DNA from: Panax quinquefolius
Lineage: Eukaryota > Streptophyta > Magnoliopsida > Apiales > Araliaceae
Length of the DNA: 64,000 nt
Reading direction: 5' to 3'
Assembly: GCA_020205615.1 (NCBI GenBank)
Contig: CM035167.1
Location: 61,321,436 to 61,385,435, forward strand
In this document: piece after piece, positions 33,046 to 45,306 of the stretch
How the letters are laid out: each line of letters starts with the position of its first letter
Numbering within the stretch: the first letter of the stretch is position 1
Notes under the pieces: generated by a model
The model's input: the letters and a program-made list of their open reading frames with translations, nothing else
What the model was told of the DNA's origin: nothing
Database searches by the model: none
Position numbers and translations under genes: made by a program

Positions 33046-33543
33046 GTGACCGGGTTAAAATACGAGGAACCCGAACGGTTAGCACGGTTAGTTAATTATA
33101 AATTCTTGCGATGTTTATACCTTACTAGATACCGTTCTACCCATTCTTTTATCTCTCTTTGCTTGCGCCAACGCTTGAACTTGACTACGGAGAAATTAGA
33201 CTTTGACCTATTTATGGAGACTCAGTTAGAGAAACTTTCATTACATCCGTTGTTTAAAAATCTTGTTTGATTCAAGTTGGCACCATTACCTTACCCGTTG
33301 ACTTTATCTCTTTAAAGATACTTGCTTTTGGGGATTGATTGGTTAACTACTCATCATGCCAAAATTGATTGCTTTTGTAAGGTTGTTAGTTTTCATATTC
33401 CTAAGCAACCCATTATTCAACTCAAGCAATCAAACCATTGTAGTCAAACATTTTCATATCAAGCCATGAAGTCATTCGCTTATTACGGATGTCAAGTTTT
33501 CTTAGTCCATGTTATGGATTTGAATAAAGACACGCCGATTTGA
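33046..33543 (+). pseudogene. Element B protease (frameshifted at the active site)
   Basis: The pieces RLNLTTEKLDFDLFMETQLE (33175-33232) and GIDWLTTHHAKIDCFCKVVS FHIPKQP (33329-33410) match C's protease. Around 33120-33155 the DNA spells LLDT in one frame and STHSFIS in the next. The catalytic D-T-G loop therefore has a 1-nt loss within it. Confidence 0.72.
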
Positions 33544-34230
33544 ATAATATTCTTGTTGTTGTTGATTTTTCCCGACGATTTCAAAGAATTTATTGGCTTA
33601 CTCCCCAAAGATCGATATTAAATTTTGTATCGACTTTGAACCCTTACAAAACTCATTTCTAAAATCTCATATCGAATGGCTCCTATTGAACTTCGTGAGT
33701 TAAAATTCAACTATAGAATTTGGTACCGAGCCTTTATCCGGTGACTTCCTTTGTGGAATGCAATCGCCCGCACTCTCCGTAGGGGGACGCCATATTCGTG
33801 CGATAGTAAATCGATAGGTGTCATTGTGACGTCTATCCAAGATTGGGATATGAGTCACAGCTTGAGAGCAACCTAAGCTCGGAATCGAAATGCGTAGTTT
33901 TCTAGGCTTAGTTGGTTATTATCGAGATACGTTGAAGGGTATTCTCGAATCGCTATTCCATTAACATAGCTAACTCGTAGAGATACAAAATTCGAATGGA
34001 GCAAGGAATGTGGGAAGAGCTTCGAAGAACTCAAGAGGAGACTCATTTCAGCACATGTTCTGACCATGCCATCCTGGAAAAGCGAACGTGGTAGCCGACG
34101 CGTGTTGAGTAGAAGATCGTATACAAGTACGAAAGTACAATATTGTCAAAGACTCATTTCAGATAATATACAAATAATAGAGATGGAGATGAAAACTCTA
34201 GGTACCCACGTGATGATATACTGAGTACGT
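33544..34230 (+). pseudogene. Element B RT/RNase H edges around deletions
   Basis: Left edge: ISYRMAPIELRELKFN (about 33664-33712) and a short GFIRP-like piece, from the start of RT. Right edge: MRSFLGLVGYYR (33890-33925), GYSRIAIPLT, KFEWSKECGKSFEELKRRLI S (33980-34050), then [15 protein letters not shown] (about 34090-34135) from the RNase H end. The RT fingers/palm (with FIDD) and the RNase H core are absent. That requires at least two deletions, at about 33725-33885 and about 34072. Confidence 0.7.
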
Positions 34231-34761
34231 GATGATATACGAGTATAATCGACTTTAATCGATAAAGTTAAAGCTGCTCAAGCTACACACCGGAGCTGAT
34301 GAATTTGAAGAAGGAGGTGCAAGAGGTTGTTATTTTAAAAGCGAGAATCGGTGAGGTGAGGAAAGCTCAAACCTTCGATTTATTAATCCATTTGAAATTC
34401 TCGATCGAATAGGAACCGTGGGCCTATGTAGACTCGCTTTTACCACCAAGTATGACGCGTGTTCATAACGCTTTTCACGTATCGATGTTACGTAAATATG
34501 TGGACGAATTCAAACACGCTATTGAGTTAGAACCCGGACGAGATAGTCAAGACTTAACGTATTTGAGGAGGTACCACCAAGATTTTGTAGAGGAAAGAAC
34601 ATGACCTATGTACCGAGGTTATACCATAAGTTAAAGTTTTGTGGAGAAACCATGCTATTGAGGAAATGACCTGGGAGTTGGAAACAAAAATGAAAGCGAG
34701 GTATCTTTACCTTTTCGAAACACCAGGTACGTACGTCAATTTCGAGGACGAAATTTCATAA
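34231..34761 (+). pseudogene. Element B chromodomain-type C-terminal tail
   Basis: Short N-terminal pieces include SMTRVHNAFHVSMLRKYVDE F (34450-34510), the end of the integrase C-terminal domain. The last ~45 codons are intact: VLWRNHAIEEMTWELE (about 34635-34683), then a FEDEIS tail with TAA at 34759-34761, next to the polypurine tract. This is the chromodomain-like terminus of chromovirus integrases. The integrase catalytic core is missing. Confidence 0.78.
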
Positions 34762-34772
34762 GGAGGGGAGGT
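34760..34772 (+). promoter_or_regulatory. Polypurine tract of element B
   Basis: AAGGAGGGGAGGT directly before TGTAAGACC. It overlaps the pol stop codon. Confidence 0.78.
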
Positions 34773-37549
34773 TGTAAGACCCCAAAATTTTTTAAATAAA
34801 AAGGAATTTCCTTTATTTATTATCTTGAAATAGTAAGGGTTGATTTGATTAATGTGGATAGTTAAGGGTTAAATACGCAAATATTTCAAAATAAGCAAGT
34901 GGTTATAAAATATTCATTTTTGTCGGGGAATATTCGTTTGGTCGTGGAATATTCGTACTGTCGGGGAATATTCGTTTGGTCGTGGAATATTCGTACTGTC
35001 GGGGAATATTCGTACGACGGCGCAGCCATGTGTGGGCCCCATAACGGAAAGCGATTGGATGAGGAAAACGACAAAGTTTGGGTGGTTATAAATAACGGCG
35101 TAGTTGTTACCGTTAAGACTGTTGGAATACCCGGTGGTTAAAATACAGTAATACGCGTGGTTGCACAGTAGCACACGGTATTGCACAGTATTGTTGAATT
35201 ATTGATCCTTACGTAAGATGGCACTACTCAATAATTTTCACAGAGTTACTTTACTGTTCAATATTTTATTTTATTGATTCAATAATTGCTGCGTTGATAT
35301 TTTATATTATTGTTGTTCAATAATTGTCACTGCACAGTATTTCCCATTATCAGATCAATAATTCATATTATTTGAATAATATTATTAGATAACATTATTG
35401 GCAATGTCTAGAAAGTTCTGTCTAAGGAGAGGTTTGGTCACCTAATTGCGCGCCCGAAGAAGGAGAGATCCTTATTGAAAGCCCCTCTTCCCAGGAACAA
35501 CTGGTCATCATAATAAATGTGATTCTCGTAATATTATTTGTGAATAATTAATTATTGATTCATATGATAAGGAAATATTTATTTTATATGAATATAAATG
35601 ATGGATTTATTTATGTGGTTATTAATGAAGGAATTAATGTTGAGGTGTTTTATCAAGATTTTATCTGATTGGAGGTATTAAAAATTAAATCGGGGGTTTT
35701 GAGATATATTATGGGGTTATAATTTTTAATCCGACCGCTTGGATTGTGGTAATTTTTGGGTATGTTATACATACATAAGTTGAGTATATGTCCACAAATT
35801 TTGAACCGTTAAAAATTCACGAATGATTTGTTATGAATTTTAAGAGGTGTTTGATTCGAAATCGTGGTTATAATTGATTTTGGTGGAAAATTCTAGAATT
35901 GAGTGGGCCCCACTTGTGGTTGGTGAAGAAATGTGCTGAATTTTATTTCAAATGTGGTGGGTGGCAATAGTAGCGGTAAAAGCCATCGTGTAGCAAGTCA
36001 AGTCCGCCTTGCCGGGCTAACATTTTCCTATAAATAGAGGGCTAAGTTAGAATTGAAAATCACACCGTAAACAAAGTTTTCTCTTTCTCTCTCTATTTAT
36101 TGAGCGTATTTTGTGAGTATTTAGATACTTTGAGAGTTGTTTTTCAAGATAAGTTTCATTCAAAGATCACTTCCGACCTTTCCTTCCAAGCAATCGATTC
36201 TTTGAGGTAAGGGATATTATTTTTTTTCAATAATGATATTATTTCTTCAATATCATTATCTTTGAAATGTTGATCCAAGTTTTTATCAAATTTGGAACTT
36301 TTTCATGCTCTGGGTTACTATTCATGAGTTACTATTCACGAGTCACTATTCATGAGTTACTATTCACGAGTTACTATTCACGAGTACTATTCATGAAGCG
36401 TGAAAATGTTTTTTTTGTGGAATTTCTATATTTTGGTGTCTGAGTTACTATTCACGATATACGGACTATTCACGATATACTGAGACTATTCACGATATCT
36501 TGACTATTCATCAAAAAATAAAATTTCTTCTTTTTGTCCAAAATATCTATTCGGATACTAACTCGATTGTATCCATGTTTTGATCATTCTTGAATTTTAC
36601 TTCACTATGATTATTTATGAAGTATTTTTGAACTGGATTGTTTAAAGTACGAATCCATAATATTTGTCATTTTGTTTCACCGGATTCGTTCTTTAAAAAG
36701 TATTTTCATCATCCTCGGTCTTAAATGATGATAGTATTGAATATCTTTGGCACCAGTAGTAAAAAGATGAATGATTTCTGAAGAATATCTTTGGCCCAGA
36801 GTGCAAAGATGAACAGTGTTTTAAATGAATACGATCGATCGATGAATATCTTTGGCCTTTAGTGCAAAGATGAACAGTGTTTAAATGAACATGACCGATC
36901 GATGAATATCTTTGGCCTTTAGTGCAAAGATGAACAGTGTTGAGATGAACATACTGACCGATTGATGAATATCTTTGGCTCAGTAGTGCAAAGATGAATA
37001 TTTGATTTGAGATGAATATTGATTGATGTTACAGGGGATAAAATATTGATGATGGACCGTTAAATTCATAGATTATAGTAGATTTCATTCTCTACGTAAC
37101 TCTTCTATGAATTATTATTTCCGCTTACGAATATTGATCTCAAAACTTGTTGTCTATTGTATTCTATCGATTTTTCCCTGTTGGAGACTAACGATAATTT
37201 GTTGTATATTATCTTAGTCATAACATTCTTTATTGGGCTAGTTGAGCTCACCCTTTTCCTTGTTGTTCCATTTTTCTTCTCAGGAGGCGAGAATGTAGCG
37301 AGTACTAGTCGGGGTATGGAATGAAGGTTCTAGAGAGAGTTGTTTAGTAGTCCTCACCATTATTGTAAAATAATGTATCAATAAATGTGATGAGGATTTA
37401 TTTGAGTATAAATATTGTCTAGAAGATAATATTTGTATTTAAACTCACAGTTTTATTGTTGTGATAATAAAGTTGTAGTTGTTTCTGTACCATGTATTTG
37501 GCGACTCAGAATGGGTTGGGTGGAATGGACCTATTTTGGGGTCGTCACA
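34773..37549 (+). repeat. 3' LTR of element B
   Basis: 2,777 bp, TGTAAGACCCCAAAATTT ... GGGGTCGTCACA. Same internal layout as the 5' LTR, with TATA at 36028-36037, donor-like site near 36205, minisatellite 36310-36520 and 60 bp array about 36745-37005. Confidence 0.93.
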
Positions 37550-38414
37550 TGAATTGTTGTTGTTATGTGGCTTTATATAACATACGAATGATGATAAAAC
37601 TATTTTCATAAGTTATAATCAATGAATTGATGATATGTATGTAATTTGTGAAGAAAACATTTTTACAGAGAGTTTTTGTGAATATATATTGTTTAGCTTA
37701 AAGTAGAAATTATGAGTTAATTAGTTATTTTATTGGTAAAATTGGCTATTCAATTTGATAGAGTATGTATAAACTTTGATAAAGTGCTTTGAATTAACTG
37801 TTTTGGTTGAAAAACAAATTCACAGTGTTTATTTTCATCAAAAACATCAAAAAGTGAGTTTTTAGCAAAAACAGTGAAATTGGATGTGTTAATTTTGTTG
37901 CTTATGTTGTTGTATAGGTAGAAACATGTTAGGAGTTCTTGAATTATGTTTACATGAAGTTTTTGTATGAATTGGCTTTTTCTTATACTCGCTACGTAAG
38001 TCGCCAATTGAAATCGCATTTAGCATGCGGTATGCGTGCCCAAAGAATTCATCTTTTCACAGTCATTGCCTTACGCACCATACGCCGCAAAGACCCTACC
38101 TTGTAGCTTTATTCTTGAGTCATTGTATATCTCTCTTCGCACTGCACTACAAAGATAAATCGTGGCCATGTCAATGAAGTTAGCGAATGGTCTCGATGAA
38201 AGGTACTTTTATTACATGAAATTTTAAGAAAAATTATGTGATGATAGTAGGACTGTAAAATGTTGATTTTAGAATTTCTATACCATGAATAATTATGTTA
38301 TTAAAGATTAACTTGTGTTATAACTTGATTATGTGATTAAATAATCAAACGTACATGATGAATGTAGTTAGTTAAGTTGTAAAGTGGTAGTGACTAACTA
38401 TGTCATGATGACGT

Positions 38415-38449
<35 letters not shown>

Positions 38450-39521
38450 GGGTATTGTGATTCGAATTGATTCAGTTTAGCCTACGACTAAGGCAAGTTT
38501 TCTAATCCTTTATCTTGTTGAACTAATTATTGTTTCCAATTCGATTACATTATAATGATGCAAGCTGTCTAAACTTTGGTTTGATGTTGAACAAGTTATT
38601 CTTGTATTTAACTTGTTGTTTAGCATGCACAACTATATATACTAATGTCGAACATTTTTATCGTTCAAATTGTTATGCATGCTTAGTATTCAATTCTAAT
38701 TAACCTTGGCTTAGTATTGTTCAAGCAAGGTGTGTTATAGTTATTCAAATTTTATGATATTAGATTATTCCTAAAGCATGACTTTAGTTTACTATAATTA
38801 ATTCAATCACGATTATTCTATAGTATAATTTTATTGGTTTTATTCAACTAATCCTTAGTTGATGTTTGTTGAATTCCAAATTACCTTGAAAGCTTATCCA
38901 AACCAAACTTCCTTTGGTGCAGACTTGTACTCTAAATACTGAGATGAACAACCCTATTGTTATGATTAGGGGTTAACTTACACATAGCGTTAAAATGTTT
39001 GTGCACAATACATTATACGAAGGACTGATCCCCCTAAGTATGAGGTCCTTATAGTCTTATGACTGTTAAAGTTGGAGTTGAAAGATTACTTGCAACTATG
39101 GACGTAGTTCATGGTCTTATGACCCTCAGTGATGTATATTTTCCATATTTTGGGATTTTAGTTTCTGATTATTATTGATAGAGTACTATTCACTTTTGAT
39201 GAGCCTATTTCGACAGTTATTATTGTTATACTCCTATTGATTCCATATTATATCCAGTGAGCAATTGTTTTGCTCACTCTTGCATATTTATAAACTCATT
39301 ACAGCTAAAGAAGAGAAGATAGGTGAACCTTCGACTAGCAAAGAAAAGGGAAAAATGTACATGTGATGAAGACTTGTAATTTTTACTTTGATTAAGATGT
39401 TAGACTTTTATTATGTTGTTCTTAGACTTTATTTTAAAGAAGTTATGTAATGTTTTCCGCATTTGAATGATGATTAAAGGTTAGATAACCTGGGAGATTT
39501 TTATTATATAACCCTTTAATG
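37550..39521 (+). repeat. Element A 3' LTR, second part (truncated)
   Basis: The first five bases are the right TGAAT duplication of B. The rest matches the 5' LTR from about 10398 to 12525 and then stops after 'aaccctttaatg'. The final ~114 bp of the LTR, including its GTCACA terminus, are missing. Element C's LTR follows directly. Confidence 0.9.
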
Positions 39522-40807
39522 TAGAATTAGGAATACAAAACGAAATAATATTACTCACGTACTACAGAGTATGGAAGAAAATATTATTCCTTATGAATAA
39601 TGAACAAAAATAATATCCCTTACCTTAGAAGAAAATTGTATACTAGAATAGTGAAGTAGCAGAATACTCTTCTTCTTTCTCTCTATAGCTTCTCTCTCCT
39701 ATAAATGCTTTTGTGAGTCTTAATGAATTGGTGAGAATGAAAGGTGAATGTGCTTTATTTACAGGAAAACATAGTTTCGATATTTGCACGATTAAAGGCT
39801 CATATTATTACAGTATAGTAGTACCTTACTCTATACCTCCATTTTTAATTTAGTCCTTCAAGTATTATCAATCTTGCACCACCTACATACATGTGAATCA
39901 ATAGTTTCATACATGTGAACCAACAGTTTCATACATGTGAACCAACAGTAATTTTCATGTGAACTAATAGCAATTAATTGCTCATTTATCCGATTAATTG
40001 CCCGTGTGGTCAATAAAACATCCAAAAATCAATTATTATCGAAATAAATATCGATTTACACTAACACAAATAATCCCAACACAATGGAAATATTTTTATC
40101 AACAATTTCATCTTTAATCAACACGAACTTATTCATCATTAATACTATAACTCACAATATTTAATAACCAGATCATTCCCAGGAAAAAGGGGGCTTTTCG
40201 AAAAGGATTTCTCCTTACTGGCGCGCAATTGGGTGACCAAACCCTTTCCTCGACACAACTTTTTAGACATCGTCAATATTGTAAATTATAATATGAATAA
40301 ATTTTTTGTCTCAATTATTGATTTAAAAATATAAAATATTATGCAGATGATACTATGACAATAATTAAATCAATAATATAAGATATATTATGCAGCAATT
40401 ACTGTAACAATAATTGAGTATAACTGAGTGACTTCTCATGTAAGCATCAATAATCAATACCGTGTGCTACTATACAACCACGCGTATTACTGTACTTTTA
40501 CCACTGGATAGTTCAACAATTTAACGGTAAAATTTTCGCCGTTATTTTTATAAAAAGATATTTATGTCATTTTCTAACTCCAATAATACTTCTATTGTGG
40601 GGTCCACCAATAATTGTGTCGTCGTACGAATACTCTCTGTTAAACGAATATTCCCCGATCAATCGAATATTTTATAACAACTTGCTTACTTTGCAAAATT
40701 TGTTAATATTACCCACAACTATAACATTATATCAAATCCACACCATAATATTAAAAAATATATTTCAAAAAAAATTAATCTTTATTCATAAAAGTTGGGG
40801 TCTTACA
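39522..40807 (-). repeat. Element C 5' LTR, 5' portion (right piece)
   Basis: From 'tagaattaggaa...acgaaataatattactcacg' it matches 4674-6211 of C's 3' LTR to the TGTAAGACCCC terminus (minus) at 40807. The stretch equivalent to about 3889-4673 is missing. It contains the GNRA-type hairpin (about 40201-40218) and GGAATATTCG repeats (about 40620-40672). Confidence 0.85.
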
Positions 40808-41330
40808 GTTAGACAACAAGAACGTCCCGGTGATTTATTACCGTAAAAACACCACCTCGGGTTTCTTAAAAAGTCATAGGTTCACACTCTTTCTATGACA
40901 ATCTATTATCGCTTTATGGTTAATTAACCAATCCATACCGAGAATTACATCAAATTCTCTCAATCTTATCGGTAAAAGATCTACCGATAGTTTGTTACCT
41001 CTAATATCTATGAAACAATTCCTATGAATGTGTTCAACGAGAATTATCTCTGCGTTCGCTACCTTAACGTCTAAATGTATTTCTAATCTTTCTGAGAATA
41101 AACCTAATCGCTTAGCAAATCCACATGCTATAAAAGAACAAGTAGCACCCGAATCAAACAACACATAAGCATTTATTTCATTGACTGGGATGATACCTGC
41201 TACTACATCCGCCGATACAACCGTATCTTGGACAGTCATATTAAAAGTACGGGCAGTAGGTATACCTAATGGTGTTGGTCCAGTAATGGCTAACTTACCA
41301 CTACTAATACCCTTACTACCCTCATTTCCC
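40808..41330 (-). pseudogene. Element D protease (Tekay-like gypsy)
   Basis: Minus-strand ORF 40874-41434 includes [22 protein letters not shown], an intact D-S-G active site. It ends [20 protein letters not shown], closely parallel to element A's protease. After its stop the reading continues in another frame (FYGNKSPGRSC) right up to C's LTR terminus at 40807. There D's pol is cut off: no RT, RNase H or integrase of D is present anywhere in the window. Confidence 0.85.
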
Positions 41331-42332
41331 TTATTCGGGAAATTTCTTGCCATGGCCCATCGGCCAACAAACAAAACATCCCTGGTTCTTCTTAGGATTA
41401 GGACAATTGGGTGATATATGTCCCTCCTGCCCATAGTTATAACAAACTGACTTCCCTTTAAGATAGACTCCTAGATGAGTCTTTCCGCATGTCTTGCATG
41501 CCTCGATCCTACGCTTAGGATCCCCTTATTTCACTCCAGTATTCCAGGACATGAAACTCTTCCTCTTTGGCATATTGCCACTTCCACTTGCTCCATCCGC
41601 CTTGGATCCTCCATCTCCTTTACCCTTATTCTTCCTCTCTTTGTGGTATTGGGTCAACGCCTCACTATCACCCTACGCAATGATTGCCTTCTCCAGAATG
41701 GTCCCGTAGGAAGCACTCTGGAATGCAAAAATCTTACTATAGAGTCAGGGTTTCAACCCCTGCTCAAACCTACGAGCCTTCCTCTCCTTAGTGTCAACTT
41801 GGTGTGGAGCGAACCTTGCCAATTCATTGAATTTGGCCGCATACTGGGGAACCGTCATGTCCCCTTGTTTATGTTCTAGGAACTTAATCTCCGTTCTCCC
41901 TTGCATGCTAGTAGGGAATTAGTTCTCGAAGAAAACCTTCTTAAACTGTTCCCATGTAACATCCTCATTTCTAGCCCCACCCTGGTGAGCCTTCCACCAA
42001 AAGTCGGCTTCCACTTTCATCATGTAAGTCGCAAAAGAAGTCTTTTACGCCTCACCCGTGTTTATAATAACAAATGCCTTCTCTATTTCCTTTACCCATG
42101 TCTGGGCTTCTATTGGGTCCGTGATTCCCTTGAACTCCGGTGATCCGACACTCTTAAATTCTTTGAAGGTAGTAGTTTTGACTACCCTAGGTACTGCGGG
42201 TGATCTACCCCCGGTTTGGTTAAATGCAGCCGTAAATAAATTAACAAACTCCTGCATAGGGTTGTTTTAACCCCCCTGATTATCATTATGGGTCATCGCC
42301 TCCTGATTACGCTGTCTCCTTCTTGGCGGCAT
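41331..42332 (-). pseudogene. Element D gag
   Basis: The minus-strand ATG at 42330-42332 starts MPPRRRQRNQEAMTHNDNQ, the same start as A's gag. One early stop, then MQEFVNLFTAAFNQTGGRSP, FKEFKSVGSPEFKGITDPIE and TWVKEIEKAFVI up to a TAG stop at 42045-42047. Beyond it come FATYMMKVEADFWWKAHQGG, FENYFPTSMQGRTEIKFLEH K and MTVPQYAAKFNELARFAPHQ. The knuckle CYNYGQEGHISPNC (about 41400-41440) has Tyr for its second Cys. Plus-strand ORFs here are antisense shadows. Confidence 0.82.
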
Positions 42333-42576
42333 TTTCTGATTAAATAATAAAGTTTCATTATTACTTATTTTCTTACTTAGTTATTATTCTCCAAACAATA
42401 ACTCATACACAACAAAGCATATTTAATAAAAACTTCATTATATTCATATGCTTCTTCATAGTTGAAACTATTTATAATTTGTTTTCCATAGCCAAAAGTT
42501 ATTACATTTCCATCCCGCAATTGAACTTCACAAAAGTTGGGATTTACAAAAAGACTACCCTTTTAACTATACAAAA
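42333..42576 (-). other. Element D pre-gag leader remnant
   Basis: AT-rich, non-coding DNA between D's gag start and E's LTR. It resembles the A segment before gag only in composition. Nothing else recognised. Confidence 0.35.
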
Positions 42577-45296
42577 CGCCCCCAAAATAGGTATACATCA
42601 CCCATTCCGAGTTGTCAATACACGGTATGTAAACAACTACAACTTTATTATTACAACAAGAAAACTGTGAGTTTGAATACAAATATTATCTTCTGATAAT
42701 ATCTATACTCAAATAAATCCTCATCACATTTATCGATACATTATTTTACAAAATGGTGAGGACTACTAAACAACTCTCTCTAAAACCTTCATTCCATACC
42801 CCGACTCGTATCGCTATATTCTCGCCTCCCGAGAAGAAAAAAAATGGAACAAAAAGGAAAAGGGTGAGCTCAACTAGCCCAAGAAAGAATATTACGACTA
42901 AGATAATATACAACAAATTATCGTTAGTCTTCAACAGGAAAATCTAATAGAATACAATAGACAACAAATTTTAAATCAATATTCACAATGAAATAATAAT
43001 TCATTAGAAGAGTTAAGTAGAGAATGCAAACTACTATCTTCTATGTATGAATTTAAAAGTTCATCGCCTATCTTTTATCCCCAGAACATCAATCAATATA
43101 TATCCGAAATCAAATATTCATCTTTGCACTACAGTGCCAAAGATATTCATCACTGGTCATGTTCATCTAAACACTGCTCATCTTTGCACTACGGCCAAAG
43201 ATATTCTTCAGAAATCATTCATCTTTGACTACAAAGCCAAAGATATTCCATAATATCATCATTTAAGACCAAGATGATGAAAAATATTTTTAAAGAAACG
43301 AATCCAAAGGAAACAAAATGACAAGGATTAAGGATTAAGGATTCGTATTTTGTTTTATCCATGTTCAAAAATACCTCAAAATAATCATAAAGGTGTAAAA
43401 TTCAAGAATGATCAAAACATGGATACAATCAAAGCTAGTATCCGTAATAGATATTTTGGACAAAAAGAAGAAATTTCATTTTTCTATGAATAAAGGTCAG
43501 ATTCGTGAATAAGTATCAGATATCGTGAATAAAGCCGTATACATGAATAGTAACTCGACACCAAAAGATAGAAATTTCACAAAAAAACATCTTCACGCTT
43601 CATGAATAATACTCTCGTGAATAAGAACTCGTGAATAGTAACTCATGAATAGTAACTCGTGAATAGTAACTCAAATAGTAACCCCGATAAAAAGTTCCAA
43701 ATTTGATAAAAAGTTTTAACCAATATTTCAAAGATAATGATATCAAGAAATAATATCATTTGAGAAAAAAATAACATCCCTTACCTCGAAAGATTAAGAC
43801 TTCTAAATTTAAATACCGTATATAGTAGTCAAGGAACTTGCACCGCCTAACAATACTCAAAGTATACTCAAAATACTCACAAGAATACGCCGATAATATA
43901 GAGAGAGAAAACTTCAGCTTCTCGTGTGATTTTCAATTCTAACCCAAGACCCTATTTATAGAAAATGCTTAGAACACCAAAGCGTAAAATTTAATAAAAT
44001 ATTAATATATATTATAAATTTCCTACGCCAACCTTCCAAGAACTGAATTCAGCTCATTCAACACACATGTGTGTAACACACCATAATGAAAAAAACGTTT
44101 TTGTTATTTAAAATATTTTAAACTTCCAAAATCAATTATTTTGAGCTTCTAACTTCAATAATTCATAATAAATAGCCCTTTATCGTAAAAATTCAAATCT
44201 CGCGAGTTTTTATAGGAAATTCAATTCTCTACAACTTTGCGTAAGAAAGTTTTTCCAAATTCCAAATGTAAATTGACCAAATCCATAAACCAAGCGATTT
44301 TACAAAAGCTATAATCAAATTTCACCAATAAATGGGGTCCAATTTATGTGTTTAACATGTTTTAAACATTTATTGCAACAAAAATACTCTTCCTCCTCAG
44401 ATACTCATATATCCCACATTCGTTGTAAAATATCACCATTATTATATTATTAAAATATAATAATATATTTAAATGAATTATTTTATCGTAAAAGATAAAA
44501 TTTCAATTTTCAACAATTGTCACATTAAAAATTTTCTCCATCTATATCCACATAAAATCAATATTTTCTCATCATATGAATCAATAATTAATTATTCACA
44601 AATAATATTACGTAATCACAATATCGACAACCAGTGCGCTTCCTGTGAAAGAGGGGCTTTCCAATAAGAATTTCTCCTCATCGGGCGCCGCAATTAGGTG
44701 ACCAAACCTCTCCTGTAGATGTAACTTTCTAGACATTGCCAATAATGTTATCTAATAATATTATTCGATAATATGAATTATTGCTTCGATAATGAAAAAT
44801 ACCGTGTAATGACAATTATCAAACAACAAAGAATATAAAATATCAACGCAAAGAATTATTAAATCAATAAAATATCGAATAAAGAATTATCGTAACCATT
44901 ATCGAGTAGTGCCTTCACGTAAGAATCAATAATTGGTGCAATACCGCAGCTACCGTGTTTTAACCACCGAGTATTTTAACAAAGATAATCTGAATAACTA
45001 CGCCAAGTATTTTTAAACAACTTATATTTGTCGCTTTCTTCATCCAATCGCTTCCACATGGGCCCACACACGGTCAAGCTACTATTCAGCATTTAATATT
45101 CCCCGACAAAGATTTAATATTCCACGACCAAACTAATATTCCCCGACAACAATGAATATTTTATAACCACTTGCTTATTTTGAAATATTTATGATTTTAC
45201 CCCTAAACTATCCACATTAATCAAATCAACCCTTACTATTTCAAAATAATAAATAGAGAAAATTAAATTTCATTAATAATAAGTTGGGGTCTTACA
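42577..45296 (-). repeat. 3' LTR of element E
   Basis: About 2.72 kb. Minus strand TGTAAGACCCCAACTT at 45296 to ...TATTTTGGGGGCG at 42577 (terminal dinucleotide lost). TATA at 43952-43961, GAG|GTAAGG donor-like site (43794/43795), minisatellite 43540-43685, hairpin array 43110-43240, GNRA-type hairpin about 44666-44685. Confidence 0.88.
43110..43240 (-). repeat. Hairpin array in E 3' LTR
   Basis: Units like 'atctttgcactacagtgccaaagat'. 43120-43144 gives ATCTTTGCAC / taca / GTGCCAAAGAT, a 10 bp stem with one bulged C. Homologous to 30881-31140 and repeated at about 50592-50722. Confidence 0.75.
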
Positions 45297-45306
45297 ACCT
45301 CCCTCC

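Larger units (their letters stand above)
28892..37549 (+). mobile_element. Element B: Ty3/gypsy family-2 element, internally deleted, in A's 3' LTR
   Basis: 8,658 bp with LTRs 28892-31687 and 34773-37549, primer site, polypurine tract and TGAAT duplication. The interior is only ~3.1 kb. It keeps pieces of gag, zinc knuckle, protease, the edges of RT and RNase H, and the C-terminal chromodomain tail. RT catalytic core and integrase core are gone, so B is non-autonomous. Confidence 0.92.
9566..39521 (+). mobile_element. Element A: Ty3/gypsy (Tekay/Del-like chromovirus), host of the nested copia and B
   Basis: Order on + strand: 5' LTR 9566-12639, Met-type primer site, a coiled-coil ORF, gag (interrupted by a copia element), protease-RT-RNase H-integrase with a chromodomain-like tail, polypurine tract, 3' LTR from 28058. 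The 3' LTR is interrupted by element B and its last ~114 bp are missing. RT-RNase H-integrase order and the FIDDIL RT box identify Ty3/gypsy. The long LTR and the C-terminal WRNHNVEEAT remnant fit Tekay/Del chromoviruses; that clade call is inference. A is inserted into the 5' LTR of C. Confidence 0.9.
3294..40807 (-). mobile_element. Element C: Ty3/gypsy LTR retrotransposon, internally deleted, split by element A
   Basis: On the minus strand the order is 5' LTR (39522-40807 plus 8968-9565), primer site, gag, zinc knuckle, protease, RNase H tail, integrase C-terminal remnant, polypurine tract and 3' LTR (3294-6211). Element A (9566-39521) is inserted in the 5' LTR. RT, most of RNase H and the integrase core are missing, so C is non-autonomous. 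No clean 5 bp target duplication is visible: the left flank is ...tatca and the right flank is gttag. Its LTR and coding remnants match elements B and E (family 2). Confidence 0.85.

Noticed and set aside
41475..41879. 134-codon plus-strand ORF
   Set aside because: Antisense to element D gag, which has clear gag motifs on the minus strand.
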